Source: Mesorhizobium_K sp040049215 (GTDB lineage: Bacteria; Pseudomonadota; Alphaproteobacteria; Rhizobiales; Rhizobiaceae). From it: a stretch of DNA of 64,000 nt. The notes under the pieces were generated by a model. That model was not told where the DNA came from and searched no databases. It worked only from the letters and a program-made list of their open reading frames with translations. The translations under genes were made by a program, and so were the position numbers. The stretch covers positions 1,984,001-2,048,000 of the forward strand of contig NZ_JBDZDN010000001.1 of the NCBI RefSeq assembly GCF_040049215.1. The letters are read 5' to 3'. Positions 34,431 to 43,732 of the stretch are shown here, piece by piece (position 1 is the stretch's first letter; the number at the start of each line of letters is the position of its first letter).

Positions 34431-34991
34431 GTGGCACAGTCCAGTTCGCCAGTCTCCGGTATTGCCGAACGCTATGCGGGCTCGCTCTATGAGCTTGCCG
34501 TCCAGTCCAGCACCGTCGACCGGGTCGAGGCCGATCTCGGCCGTTTCGAGGCGCTGCTTGCCGAAAGCGACGACCTCACCCGCATGATCCGGAGCCCGGT
34601 CTTCTCGGCCGAGGAGCAGTTCAAGGCCGTCGCCGCCATCGCCGACAAGGCGGAGATCGGCGGGCTGGTCGGCAACTTCCTGCGCGTCGTCGCCAGGAAC
34701 CGCCGCCTCTTCGCCATTCCGGCCATGATCAAGGCCTTCCGCGCCATCGCCGCCGCCGCGCGCGGCGAGGTGGCCGCCGACGTGACTTCCGCGCATCCGC
34801 TGTCGGACGCGCAGCGCGACGAGCTCAAGGCGACGCTCAAGGGCGTCACCGGCAAGGACGTGACGATCGCCGCCACCGTCGATCCGACGCTGCTCGGCGG
34901 CCTCGTCGTCAAGATCGGCTCGCGCCAGATCGATACGTCGCTCAAGACAAAACTCAATTCGCTCAAGCTTGCACTGAAAGAGGTCGGCTGA
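34431..34991 (+). CDS. atpH: ATP synthase F1 delta subunit
   Basis: 186 residues; links the F1 crown to the peripheral stalk. Family features are IAERYAGSLYELA at the N-terminus and the C-terminal VDPTLLGGLVVKIGSRQIDTSLKTKL. It starts with GTG. Its TGA shares one base with the atpA start (TGATG), so the two are translationally coupled. First gene of atpHAGDC; the F0 genes lie elsewhere, as is usual in alphaproteobacteria. Confidence 0.97.
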   Translation: MAQSSSPVSGIAERYAGSLYELAVQSSTVDRVEADLGRFEALLAESDDLTRMIRSPVFSAEEQFKAVAAIADKAEIGGLVGNFLRVVARNRRLFAIPAMIKAFRAIAAAARGEVAADVTSAHPLSDAQRDELKATLKGVTGKDVTIAATVDPTLLGGLVVKIGSRQIDTSLKTKLNSLKLALKEVG

Positions 34992-36520
34992 TGGACATCC
35001 GCGCCGCGGAAATCTCCGCAATCCTTAAGGACCAGATCAAGAATTTCGGCAAGGAAGCCGAGGTTTCCGAAGTCGGCCAGGTGCTGTCGGTCGGCGACGG
35101 CATCGCCCGCGTCTACGGCCTCGACAACGTCCAGGCCGGCGAGATGGTCGAGTTCCCCGGCGGCATCCGCGGCATGGCGCTGAACCTCGAAAGCGACAAT
35201 GTCGGCATCGTCATCTTCGGCGCCGACCGCGACATCAAGGAAGGCGACATCGTCAAGCGCACCGGTTCCATCGTGGACGTGCCGGTCGGCAAGGGCCTGC
35301 TCGGCCGCGTCGTCGACGCGCTCGGCAACCCGATCGACGGCAAGGGCCCGATCAAGTCGGACGAGCGCCGCCGCGTCGACGTCAAGGCGCCCGGCATCAT
35401 CCCGCGCAAGTCCGTGCATGAGCCGATGTCGACCGGCCTCAAGGCCATCGACGCGCTGATCCCGATCGGCCGCGGCCAGCGCGAGCTGGTCATCGGCGAC
35501 CGCCAGACCGGCAAGACCGCCATCATCCTCGACACCTTCCTGAACCAGAAGTCGCTCAACGACGGCGACGACGAGAGCGCCAAGCTCTACTGCGTCTATG
35601 TCGCCATCGGCCAGAAGCGTTCCACCGTCGCGCAGTTTGTAAAGGTGCTCGAAGAGCGCGGCGCGCTCGATTATTCGATCATCGTCGCCGCGACCGCGTC
35701 CGATGCGGCGCCCATGCAGTTCCTGGCGCCGTTCGCCGGCTGCGCCATGGGCGAATATTTCCGCGACAACGGCATGCACGCCGTGATCGCCTATGACGAC
35801 CTGTCCAAGCAGGCCGTCGCCTACCGCCAGATGTCGCTCCTGCTGCGCCGCCCGCCGGGCCGCGAAGCCTATCCGGGCGACGTCTTCTACCTGCATTCGC
35901 GCCTGCTCGAGCGCGCCGCCAAGCTCAACGACGACAACGGCAACGGCTCGCTCACCGCGCTGCCGGTCATCGAGACGCAGGCCAACGACGTGTCGGCGTA
36001 TATTCCGACGAACGTCATCTCGATCACCGACGGCCAGATATTCCTCGAGACCAACCTGTTCTTCCAGGGCATCCGTCCCGCCGTGAACGTCGGCCTGTCG
36101 GTGTCGCGCGTCGGTTCGTCGGCGCAGATCAAGGCGATGAAGCAGGTCGCCGGCTCGATCAAGGGCGAACTCGCGCAGTATCGCGAGATGGCCGCCTTCG
36201 CGCAGTTCGGCTCCGACCTCGACGCCGCCACGCAGCGTCTCTTGAACCGCGGCGCGCGCCTGACCGAACTCCTCAAGCAGCCGCAATTCTCGCCGCTGAA
36301 GACCGAGGAGCAGGTCGTGGTCATCTTCGCCGGCGTCAACGGCTACCTCGACAAGCTCGCGGTCAACCAGGTCGGCAAGTTCGAGCAGGGCCTGCTGGCG
36401 CATATGCGTTCGGACGGCAAGGACGTGCTCGACGCGATCCGCACGGACAAGCAGATCAGCGACGACACGCGGGCCAAGCTGAAGGGCCATATCGACACGT
36501 TCGCGAAAAACTTCGCCTGA
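34991..36520 (+). CDS. atpA: ATP synthase F1 alpha subunit
   Basis: 509 residues. Non-catalytic nucleotide-binding subunit with Walker A GDRQTGKT near residue 170, and the arginine-finger-containing region VGLSVSRVGSSAQIK near residue 365. The N-terminal barrel (GDGIARVYGLDNVQAGEMVEF) and C-terminal helical domain are intact. It overlaps atpH by one base and is followed by atpG after eight bases. Confidence 0.99.
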   Translation: MDIRAAEISAILKDQIKNFGKEAEVSEVGQVLSVGDGIARVYGLDNVQAGEMVEFPGGIRGMALNLESDNVGIVIFGADRDIKEGDIVKRTGSIVDVPVGKGLLGRVVDALGNPIDGKGPIKSDERRRVDVKAPGIIPRKSVHEPMSTGLKAIDALIPIGRGQRELVIGDRQTGKTAIILDTFLNQKSLNDGDDESAKLYCVYVAIGQKRSTVAQFVKVLEERGALDYSIIVAATASDAAPMQFLAPFAGCAMGEYFRDNGMHAVIAYDDLSKQAVAYRQMSLLLRRPPGREAYPGDVFYLHSRLLERAAKLNDDNGNGSLTALPVIETQANDVSAYIPTNVISITDGQIFLETNLFFQGIRPAVNVGLSVSRVGSSAQIKAMKQVAGSIKGELAQYREMAAFAQFGSDLDAATQRLLNRGARLTELLKQPQFSPLKTEEQVVVIFAGVNGYLDKLAVNQVGKFEQGLLAHMRSDGKDVLDAIRTDKQISDDTRAKLKGHIDTFAKNFA

Positions 36521-36528
36521 GCTGACGC

Positions 36529-37416
36529 ATGGCCTCGCTAAAAGACCTCCGCAACCGGATCGCCTCGGTCAAGGCGACGCAGAAGATCACCAAGGCGATG
36601 CAGATGGTCGCCGCGGCGAAGCTGCGCCGCGCGCAGGAGGCCGCCGAGGCGGCGCGTCCCTATTCGCAGCGCATGGGCGCGGTGCTCGCCAACATCGCGC
36701 AGGCGGTCGGCGGCGGCGGCGACGCGCCGGCATTGATGACCGGCACCGGCAAGGACGATACGCATCTGCTCGTCGTCTGCACCGCCGAGCGAGGCCTGTG
36801 CGGCGGCTTCAACAGCCAGATCGCGCGTTTCGCGCGCGACCATATCCGCCGCCTCCAGGGCCAGGGCAAGACGGTCAAGATCATCTGCGTCGGCAAGAAG
36901 GGTTTCGACATCCTCCGCCGCGACTTCGCTTCGCTCATCATCGAGCGCGTCGACCTGCGCGAGGCCAAGACGCTGGGCTTCGTCCATGCCGACGATATCG
37001 CACGCAAGATCATCCACCTCTTCAACCAGGGCGGGTTCGACGTCTGCACGCTGTTCTATTCCGAGTTCAAGTCGGTCATCTCGCAAATCCCGACCGCGCT
37101 CCAGATCATCCCCGCCGCGGCGCTTGTCGCGTCCAGCGAGCCGGAAGCGGCGGGCGGCAACGCCGTCTACGAATACGAGCCGGAGCCGGGCGAGATCCTG
37201 TCGGACCTCATCCCGCGCAACATCTCGGTGCAGGTTTTCCGCGCGCTTCTTGAGAACGCCGCCGGCGAGATGGGCGCCAAGATGAGCGCAATGGACAATG
37301 CCACGCGCAACGCCGGCGACATGATCAACAAGCTGACCATCACCTACAACCGTCAGCGCCAGGCGCAGATCACCAAGGAACTCATCGAGATTATCTCGGG
37401 CGCGGAAGCGCTCTAG
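36529..37416 (+). CDS. atpG: ATP synthase F1 gamma subunit
   Basis: 295 residues; forms the central rotating shaft. Characteristic N-terminal helix (MASLKDLRNRIASVKATQKITKAMQMVAAAKLRRAQ) and C-terminal helix (MSAMDNATRNAGDMINKLTITYNRQRQAQITKELIEI). The stop codon lies at the first base pairs of a palindromic element that fills the gap to atpD. Confidence 0.98.
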   Translation: MASLKDLRNRIASVKATQKITKAMQMVAAAKLRRAQEAAEAARPYSQRMGAVLANIAQAVGGGGDAPALMTGTGKDDTHLLVVCTAERGLCGGFNSQIARFARDHIRRLQGQGKTVKIICVGKKGFDILRRDFASLIIERVDLREAKTLGFVHADDIARKIIHLFNQGGFDVCTLFYSEFKSVISQIPTALQIIPAAALVASSEPEAAGGNAVYEYEPEPGEILSDLIPRNISVQVFRALLENAAGEMGAKMSAMDNATRNAGDMINKLTITYNRQRQAQITKELIEIISGAEAL

Positions 37417-37466
37417 AGCATCGGACCGAAAAGTGCGAAGCGGTTTTCGGTTGGATCCGATGCTCT
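37415..37466. repeat. Palindromic intergenic element between atpG and atpD
   Basis: AGAGCATCGGA pairs with TCCGATGCTCT over 11 bases, and inside them CCGAAAA pairs with TTTTCGG over seven. The composition matches the RIME-like palindromes scattered through rhizobial intergenic regions. It overlaps the atpG stop and ends 37 bases before atpD. In the transcript it would fold as one long imperfect hairpin. Confidence 0.8.
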
Positions 37467-37503
37467 GGTAAAGAGACAGACAGAGAGACAAAGAGGCACG
37501 AAG

Positions 37504-39045
<1,542 letters not shown>

Positions 39046-39049
39046 AATG

Positions 39050-39130
39050 AGGGAGTAGGGAGTAGTGAGTAGTCAGTAGTGATATTGTGTGCCTGTTGAA
39101 CGGGCCACTACTCACTACTCCCTACTCCCT
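39050..39130. repeat. Inverted array of 7-bp repeats between atpD and atpC
   Basis: The left arm (39050-39073) is a string of heptads of the GGGAGTA / GTGAGTA type. The right arm (39107-39130) is its exact reverse complement over 24 bases, with a 33-base loop. Further degenerate heptads (GTCAGTA on the left, ACTCACT on the right) lie outside the perfect part. The right arm ends 14 bases before the atpC ATG, where no purine-rich ribosome-binding site is present. Confidence 0.9.
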
Positions 39131-39144
39131 ACTCACTAAATTGC

Positions 39145-39543
39145 ATGGCTGAAGCTTTCCAGTTCGAACTCGTCTCGCCTGAGCGCCTGCTCGTCTCGGA
39201 GCAGGTTGAGTTCGTCGTCATTCCAGGCGCGGAAGGCGAGATGACCGTCATGGCGAACCACGCGCCGGTGATGACCACGATCAAGCCGGGTGTCGTCACA
39301 GTGAAGACGGCCGCCGGCGCTACCGAGCGCTACTGCGTGTTCGGCGGTTTCGCCGACATCCTGCCCTCCGGCTGCACTCTGCTTGCCGAATCGGCGGTGG
39401 CGGTAAATTCCATCGACCGCGATAATCTCGCCAAACGTATCCAGGACGCGCGCGAGGATGTCGCCGACGCCAAGGACGACATGACCCGCACCAAGGCCGA
39501 GCAATATCTCAGCCACCTCACCACGCTGGAAGCCGCGCTTTAA
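39145..39543 (+). CDS. atpC: ATP synthase F1 epsilon subunit
   Basis: 132 residues; part of the rotor stalk and an inhibitor of ATP hydrolysis. Beta-sandwich N-terminus (FELVSPERLLVSEQVEFVVIPGAEGEMTV) and C-terminal helical hairpin. The upstream sequence is pyrimidine-rich (arm of the inverted repeat), with no visible Shine-Dalgarno. Last gene of the operon, followed by a terminator. Confidence 0.96.
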   Translation: MAEAFQFELVSPERLLVSEQVEFVVIPGAEGEMTVMANHAPVMTTIKPGVVTVKTAAGATERYCVFGGFADILPSGCTLLAESAVAVNSIDRDNLAKRIQDAREDVADAKDDMTRTKAEQYLSHLTTLEAAL

Positions 39544-39572
39544 GCCAAGCGCGGGCTGGACAGGTACCAATC

Positions 39573-39598
39573 AAGCGAGGCTCTGGCCTCGCTTTTTT
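39573..39598 (+). terminator. Rho-independent terminator of the atp operon
   Basis: AAGCGAGGC-TCTG-GCCTCGCTT is a perfect nine-base-pair stem with a four-base loop, running into six T. It starts 30 bases after the atpC stop. Confidence 0.93.
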
Positions 39599-40122
39599 GT
39601 TTGCGGAGCGTGGAGAGATGCATCCGCCAACCCATTGATTTCGTTTGATAGTGAAAAATAATAGGGCTTGTTTCTCCACGCCGGTCCGCCATAGGCGATA
39701 CTTCGCTTGCTCCTCCTGCGGGAACGCCGGTCGCGACGGTGGTCAGGTGGGGAGGAGACGGCGCCTCCGGTGGTTGGCTAACGTGGCCGCTGCCCGGGGA
39801 GGTTCTGTCCAAGGGTTCCCCTGCCGCCACTACGCGCGGTGCGTGCTGGACGAGCACATAGGCGGGACCGGGGAAGGGCGTGGCTTTGCGGCCTGCCCGC
39901 GACGTGCCGGGCGCAAATGCCTGACCCCGTCAGAACCGGCCACGCGCAGCGGAACGGACGGAAACAGAAATCGCCGGCGGGGCGCGGGGTTCGCGCCACG
40001 TACTAAATATTTGAGAGGCTCGGCCCCGTGCCCCGCTTCCCGACTTCTCTTCCCGGCGGCGAAGAGCGTTTTTTGAGAAAGCCAGACTGCGAAAGCAGGG
40101 CGTGGCGGCGTTGAAGCGCGGC
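39599..40122. other. Gene-poor stretch after the atp operon
   Basis: No open frame here resembles a known protein. The longest (39645-40076 plus, and 39540-39857 minus) have arginine/proline-rich, low-information translations typical of GC-rich non-coding DNA. The right third contains a structured element (see 39978-40074). Confidence 0.6.
39978..40074 (+). ncRNA. Candidate structured RNA ending in a terminator-like hairpin
   Basis: CGGGGCGCGGGG (39978-39989) can pair with CCCCGTGCCCCG (40024-40035) with one G-T pair, enclosing an AT-richer loop. Twelve bases on, CTCTTC/GAAGAG forms a six-base-pair hairpin followed by CG and six T. No promoter was identified. It could equally be decayed sequence. 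Confidence 0.25.
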
Positions 40123-40773
40123 TTATCTGAACCGCCAGACCGTCGTGCGCTTGACCTCCGCATCCTCCAGCGCGCGGGTCACCGGCACCTGATATTCGGC
40201 CAGTTTGGTCAGCCGTTCGCGCGGCAGGTAGGAGCGGCCGGGGTCACCGACGAGGACGGTCGTGCCGGTTGCGGACAGTTGTGCGAACCACGGGATCAGC
40301 CGCTCGGCGAAGGCACGATCGTAGAACACGTCGCCGGCGAGCAGGACATCGAAGCCATTGTTTTCACCCACGAAATCCCGGCAATCGAATTCGAGCAAGA
40401 CGCCGTTGGCATCGGCATTCAGCCTGACCGCCGCGCAGAACGGGTCTATGTCGGCGGCGAGCACATGCGCCGCGCCGGCCTTGGCCGCCGCGATGGCGAC
40501 CAGCCCGGAGCCGGTGGCGAAGTCGAGCACCTTCCTGCCGCGCACGGTGTCGGGGTTGTCGAGTACATAGCGCGCCAGCCCTTGTCCGCCGGCCCAGGCG
40601 AAGGCCCAGAAGGGCGGCGGCAGGCCGATCCCGGCGAGTTCTTCCTCGGTGCGATGCCAGAGATCATGCGCCTCGTCGGCGAGGTAAAGCCCGATCTCCG
40701 GCACATGAGGCGGTGTCGAGAAAGCCGTGTTGGCGTGGATAAATTCCGCGAACCTTTCCGGCGTGCACTTCAT
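40123..40773 (-). CDS. METTL20/ETFB-lysine-methyltransferase-like class I SAM methyltransferase
   Basis: 216 residues from the ATG at 40773; a TTG four codons earlier is possible. The SAM site VLDFATGSGLVAIAAAKAGA, the acidic residue in AADIDPF, and the preceding PFWAFAWAGGQGLARY match the METTL20/PrmA-related family. The Agrobacterium homologue is known to methylate ribosomal L7/L12 and the beta subunit of electron transfer flavoprotein; assigning that activity here is by homology. It follows the EVE gene by 18 bases. Confidence 0.75.
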   Translation of the reverse strand: MKCTPERFAEFIHANTAFSTPPHVPEIGLYLADEAHDLWHRTEEELAGIGLPPPFWAFAWAGGQGLARYVLDNPDTVRGRKVLDFATGSGLVAIAAAKAGAAHVLAADIDPFCAAVRLNADANGVLLEFDCRDFVGENNGFDVLLAGDVFYDRAFAERLIPWFAQLSATGTTVLVGDPGRSYLPRERLTKLAEYQVPVTRALEDAEVKRTTVWRFR

Positions 40774-40791
40774 CTGCGCCTGCAAAACCAG

Positions 40792-41217
40792 TCACTTGGC
40801 CGGATCGACCCCGCCCATGCGGCAGACTTCTGCCCACTCGGCCGGCGTTACCGGTTGAACGGACAGTCTTCCGAGGCGAACCAGCGCCATATCGGCAAGT
40901 TTCGGGTTGGCCTTGACCTGTTCGAGCGTCGGCGGGTTGGGCACATCCTTCACCGCACGGATATCGACGCATTCCCAGCGCGGGTCGTCGGTCGTGGTGT
41001 CGGGATGGGCAAGCTTGCAGACCTCGGCGATGCCGACGATGTCGAGGCCCTCGTTGGAATGGTAGAAGAAGCCGAGGTCGCCGATCGCCATCGCCTTCAT
41101 GTTGTTGCGCGCGGCGTAGTTGCGCACGCCGTCCCACTGGGTGCCGGACTTGCCCTTCTTTTTCAGGTCGTCGAAGGAAAAGACCGACGGCTCGGACTTG
41201 AACAGCCAGTAGTTCAT
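40792..41217 (-). CDS. EVE domain protein
   Basis: 141 residues, a single EVE domain (PUA-like fold) that binds modified bases. MNYWLFKSEPSVFSFDDL, WDGVRNYAARN, and FFYHSNEGLDIVGIAEV are diagnostic. Its partner genes are a YciI-like gene upstream and a methyltransferase downstream, with short gaps, probably one operon with tsaD and gpsA. Confidence 0.92.
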   Translation of the reverse strand: MNYWLFKSEPSVFSFDDLKKKGKSGTQWDGVRNYAARNNMKAMAIGDLGFFYHSNEGLDIVGIAEVCKLAHPDTTTDDPRWECVDIRAVKDVPNPPTLEQVKANPKLADMALVRLGRLSVQPVTPAEWAEVCRMGGVDPAK

Positions 41218-41225
41218 GGTTCCTC

Positions 41226-41531
41226 CTATGGATTCGACGGATTGGCCGGGTTGTTGAAGGTCCAGTTCCAGGCCTTGATCTCGACGCTCTCGAACAGGCC
41301 CGCCTTGGCATACGGATCCTGTGCGGCGATGCCCGCCGCCTCGGCCTTGTCGGTCGCCTCGATGACCACGAGGCTGCCGGTCGGCTTGCCGTCGTTGCCG
41401 AGGAACGGCCCGGCGATCTTCAGCGTGCCGGCTTCGTTCAGCTTCCGCAGGAACGCGACGTGGTCGGGGCGGTTGTCAAGCCGCACCTGCAGATGGTCGG
41501 GCTTGTCCTTGCACAGCAGGGCAAACAGCAT
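41226..41531 (-). CDS. YciI-like protein
   Basis: 101 residues of the YciI/DGPF ferredoxin-like fold. MLFALLCKDKPDHLQVRLDNRPDHVAFL carries the conserved His/Asp pair; IAGPFLGNDGKPTGSLVVIEA is typical. The function is unknown. It is nine bases upstream of the EVE gene and 24 bases downstream of gpsA. Confidence 0.9.
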   Translation of the reverse strand: MLFALLCKDKPDHLQVRLDNRPDHVAFLRKLNEAGTLKIAGPFLGNDGKPTGSLVVIEATDKAEAAGIAAQDPYAKAGLFESVEIKAWNWTFNNPANPSNP

Positions 41532-41555
41532 GGTCCAGAACTCCTCTCTCGAAAG

Positions 41556-42536
41556 TCATTCGGCTTCGGCCCGCAGCGGCCGCGACATCAGCGCCGACAC
41601 GGCCTCGTTGATGGTCAGGCGCCTGGCGAGTATTCCGGCGACCGCAGTGATGATCGGCGCTTTGATCTTGCGCTCGTGGGCGATTTTTGCCGCGATGCCC
41701 GCCGTCGCCACGCCTTCGGCGAGCGGCCGGCCCTGGAGGCTCTCGCCGCGTCCGAGCGCCAGCCCATAGGCGAAGTTGCGCGACTGGGCCGATGCGCAGG
41801 ACAGCAGCAGGTCGCCGAGCCCCGACAGGCCCATGATGGTCTCGGGCTCGGCACCGAAAGCCTGGCCGATGCGCCGCAGTTCGACAAAGCCGCGCGTCAC
41901 CATCGCGGCCTGCGCGCTCGCCCCCAGGCCGGCGCCGGTAACCGCTCCGGCGGCGATCGCAAAAACGTTCTTCAGGGCGCCGCCGATTTCCACGCCGATG
42001 AGGTCGCCGGTCGAATAGCAGCGGAAACGCTCGGTGGAAAAGGACTGCGCGAGCGATGCCGCCAGCGCTTCGTCCTGCGCGGCGATCACCACCGCCGTCG
42101 GCAGGCCCTTGGCGAGGTCGGCGGCAAAACTCGGACCGGAAAGTGCCGCGACGGGATTGCCCGGCAGGAACTCGGCGGCGACCTGCGACAAGAGCAGGCC
42201 CGTCTCGTGTTCGATGCCCTTGGCGCAGAGCACCAGCGGCACGCCCGCCGGCACATCGCTGCCGATTGTTTCCAGCACGGCGCGCAGCACCTGCGCCGGC
42301 GTCACCGCCAGCACGCAGTCGGCCCCCGAGAGAGCCGTGGCGCTGTCGGTCGTCGCCTCGATGCCGGCGTCGATCTTGACCCCCGGCAGATAACGCGGGT
42401 TCTCGCACCGCCCGATCGCCGCGACCATGTCGGCGTCGCGCGCCCACAGCCTGACGTCGTGGCCGGCCCGCCGCATCTGCATGGCAAGCGCCGTGCCCCA
42501 GGCGCCCCCGCCAAGCACTGCGACGGCAAAACTCAC
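41556..42536 (-). CDS. gpsA: Glycerol-3-phosphate dehydrogenase [NAD(P)+]
   Basis: Makes sn-glycerol-3-phosphate for phospholipid synthesis. 326 residues. Rossmann motif AVLGGGAWGTALAMQM at the N-terminus, SGPSFAADLAKG, the catalytic lysine in GGALKNVFAIAAG, and GLGDLLLSC. The GTG at 42536 overlaps the tsaD stop (GTGA); the frame upstream to 42755 is antisense-like and rejected. Confidence 0.97.
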   Translation of the reverse strand: MSFAVAVLGGGAWGTALAMQMRRAGHDVRLWARDADMVAAIGRCENPRYLPGVKIDAGIEATTDSATALSGADCVLAVTPAQVLRAVLETIGSDVPAGVPLVLCAKGIEHETGLLLSQVAAEFLPGNPVAALSGPSFAADLAKGLPTAVVIAAQDEALAASLAQSFSTERFRCYSTGDLIGVEIGGALKNVFAIAAGAVTGAGLGASAQAAMVTRGFVELRRIGQAFGAEPETIMGLSGLGDLLLSCASAQSRNFAYGLALGRGESLQGRPLAEGVATAGIAAKIAHERKIKAPIITAVAGILARRLTINEAVSALMSRPLRAEAE

Positions 42537-43636
42537 GCCTTGGCCCCCCGCCGGCCCGAGCCGACCACCGGCGCGGAAACCTCGTCGAGGGGCCAGCGCG
42601 AGCGCGGCACGAAGGCGAAGGCGTCGTCGTTGCCGAGCCGGGTATCGACAAGACCGGCCCGGATGCGCTCGATGCCGGCCCAGGCGATCATCGCCGCGTT
42701 GTCGGTGCACAGTTCGAGCGGCGGCGCGACGAACCGGAAGCCGTTCTGCGCGCATTGCGTTTCGAGCGCAGCGCGGATCTGCCTGTTGGCCGCGACGCCA
42801 CCCGCAACCACCAGGGCCGGCGCGGCAATGCCGGGATATTCGGCGCGGAAGCGCGCGAGGCTGCGCCCGACGCGATCGGCCAGCGCATCCGACACCGCCG
42901 CCTGGAAAGAGGCGCAGATGTCGGCGACATCCCTGTCCGACAGCGGTGCTGCCGCCGTCGCGGCCTGTCGGACCGCCGTCTTCAGCCCGGCGAAGGAGAA
43001 ATCGGGTTGGGCGGAACCTTTCATCGGCCGTGGAAAGGCGAAGCGTTTCGGATTGCCGTCCTTTGCCGCCCTCTCGACGTTTGGGCCGCCGGGATATGGA
43101 AGGCCGAGCATCTTGGCCGTCTTGTCGAAGGCTTCGCCCAGGGCATCGTCGATGGTGGTCGCCCAGCGCTGGTAGTCGCCGACGCCGCGCACCAGAACGA
43201 TCTGCGTGTGGCCACCGGAGACGAGCAGCAGCAGATACGGGAATTCCAGACCGTCGGTAAGCCGAGCCGTCAGCGCGTGGCCCTCAAGATGGTTGATCGC
43301 AAGCAGCGGCCTGCCGGCGGCGCTGGCGACCGCCTTGGCGGTCATCAGCCCGACGATCAGCCCGCCGACAAGACCCGGCCCGGCAGTCGCCGCCACCGCG
43401 TCGATGTTCGCGAGGTCGGTTCCGGAATCGGCGAGCGCGGCCTCGATGATGCCGTCCAGCGCCTCGACATGGGCGCGCGCGGCGATCTCCGGCACGACGC
43501 CGCCGAAGGCGGCATGCTCCTCGATCTGGCTGAGCACGATGCTCGACAGGATTTTCGGCGCCGCGCCGGGGCGCAACTCGACCACGCTGGCGGCGGTTTC
43601 GTCGCAGCTTGTCTCGATGCCGAGAACGCGGATCAT
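42533..43636 (-). CDS. tsaD: tRNA N6-threonylcarbamoyladenosine synthase component TsaD
   Basis: Transfers the threonylcarbamoyl group to A37 of ANN-reading tRNAs. 367 residues from the ATG at 43636 (MIRVLGIETSCDETA); ATGs at 43654 and 43657 would add six or seven residues. The metal-binding HLEGH is near residue 110, with LLLVSGGHTQIV, GEAFDKTAKMLGL, and VAGGVAANRQIR. Divergent from hemC; first gene of a minus-strand run through gpsA. Confidence 0.97.
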   Translation of the reverse strand: MIRVLGIETSCDETAASVVELRPGAAPKILSSIVLSQIEEHAAFGGVVPEIAARAHVEALDGIIEAALADSGTDLANIDAVAATAGPGLVGGLIVGLMTAKAVASAAGRPLLAINHLEGHALTARLTDGLEFPYLLLLVSGGHTQIVLVRGVGDYQRWATTIDDALGEAFDKTAKMLGLPYPGGPNVERAAKDGNPKRFAFPRPMKGSAQPDFSFAGLKTAVRQAATAAAPLSDRDVADICASFQAAVSDALADRVGRSLARFRAEYPGIAAPALVVAGGVAANRQIRAALETQCAQNGFRFVAPPLELCTDNAAMIAWAGIERIRAGLVDTRLGNDDAFAFVPRSRWPLDEVSAPVVGSGRRGAKA

Positions 43637-43732
43637 CTTGTCGCGCCGTTCCATCATTGCCGGCCTGGCGTGTCCTGGGATAGGAGGTTGCGGGCAAAAC
43701 CCGATTTCGCCGGGGTTATCACGGACCGTGGC

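Noticed and set aside
34487..36490. A 667-codon minus-strand open frame opposite atpH and atpA
   Set aside because: It is the antisense of highly conserved ATP synthase genes in GC-rich DNA. Its translation is His/Asp/Val/Arg-rich with no family resemblance.
39645..40076. A 143-codon plus-strand open frame after the atp operon
   Set aside because: Arg/Pro/Gly-rich low-information translation, weak start, and overlap with hairpins; treated as non-coding.
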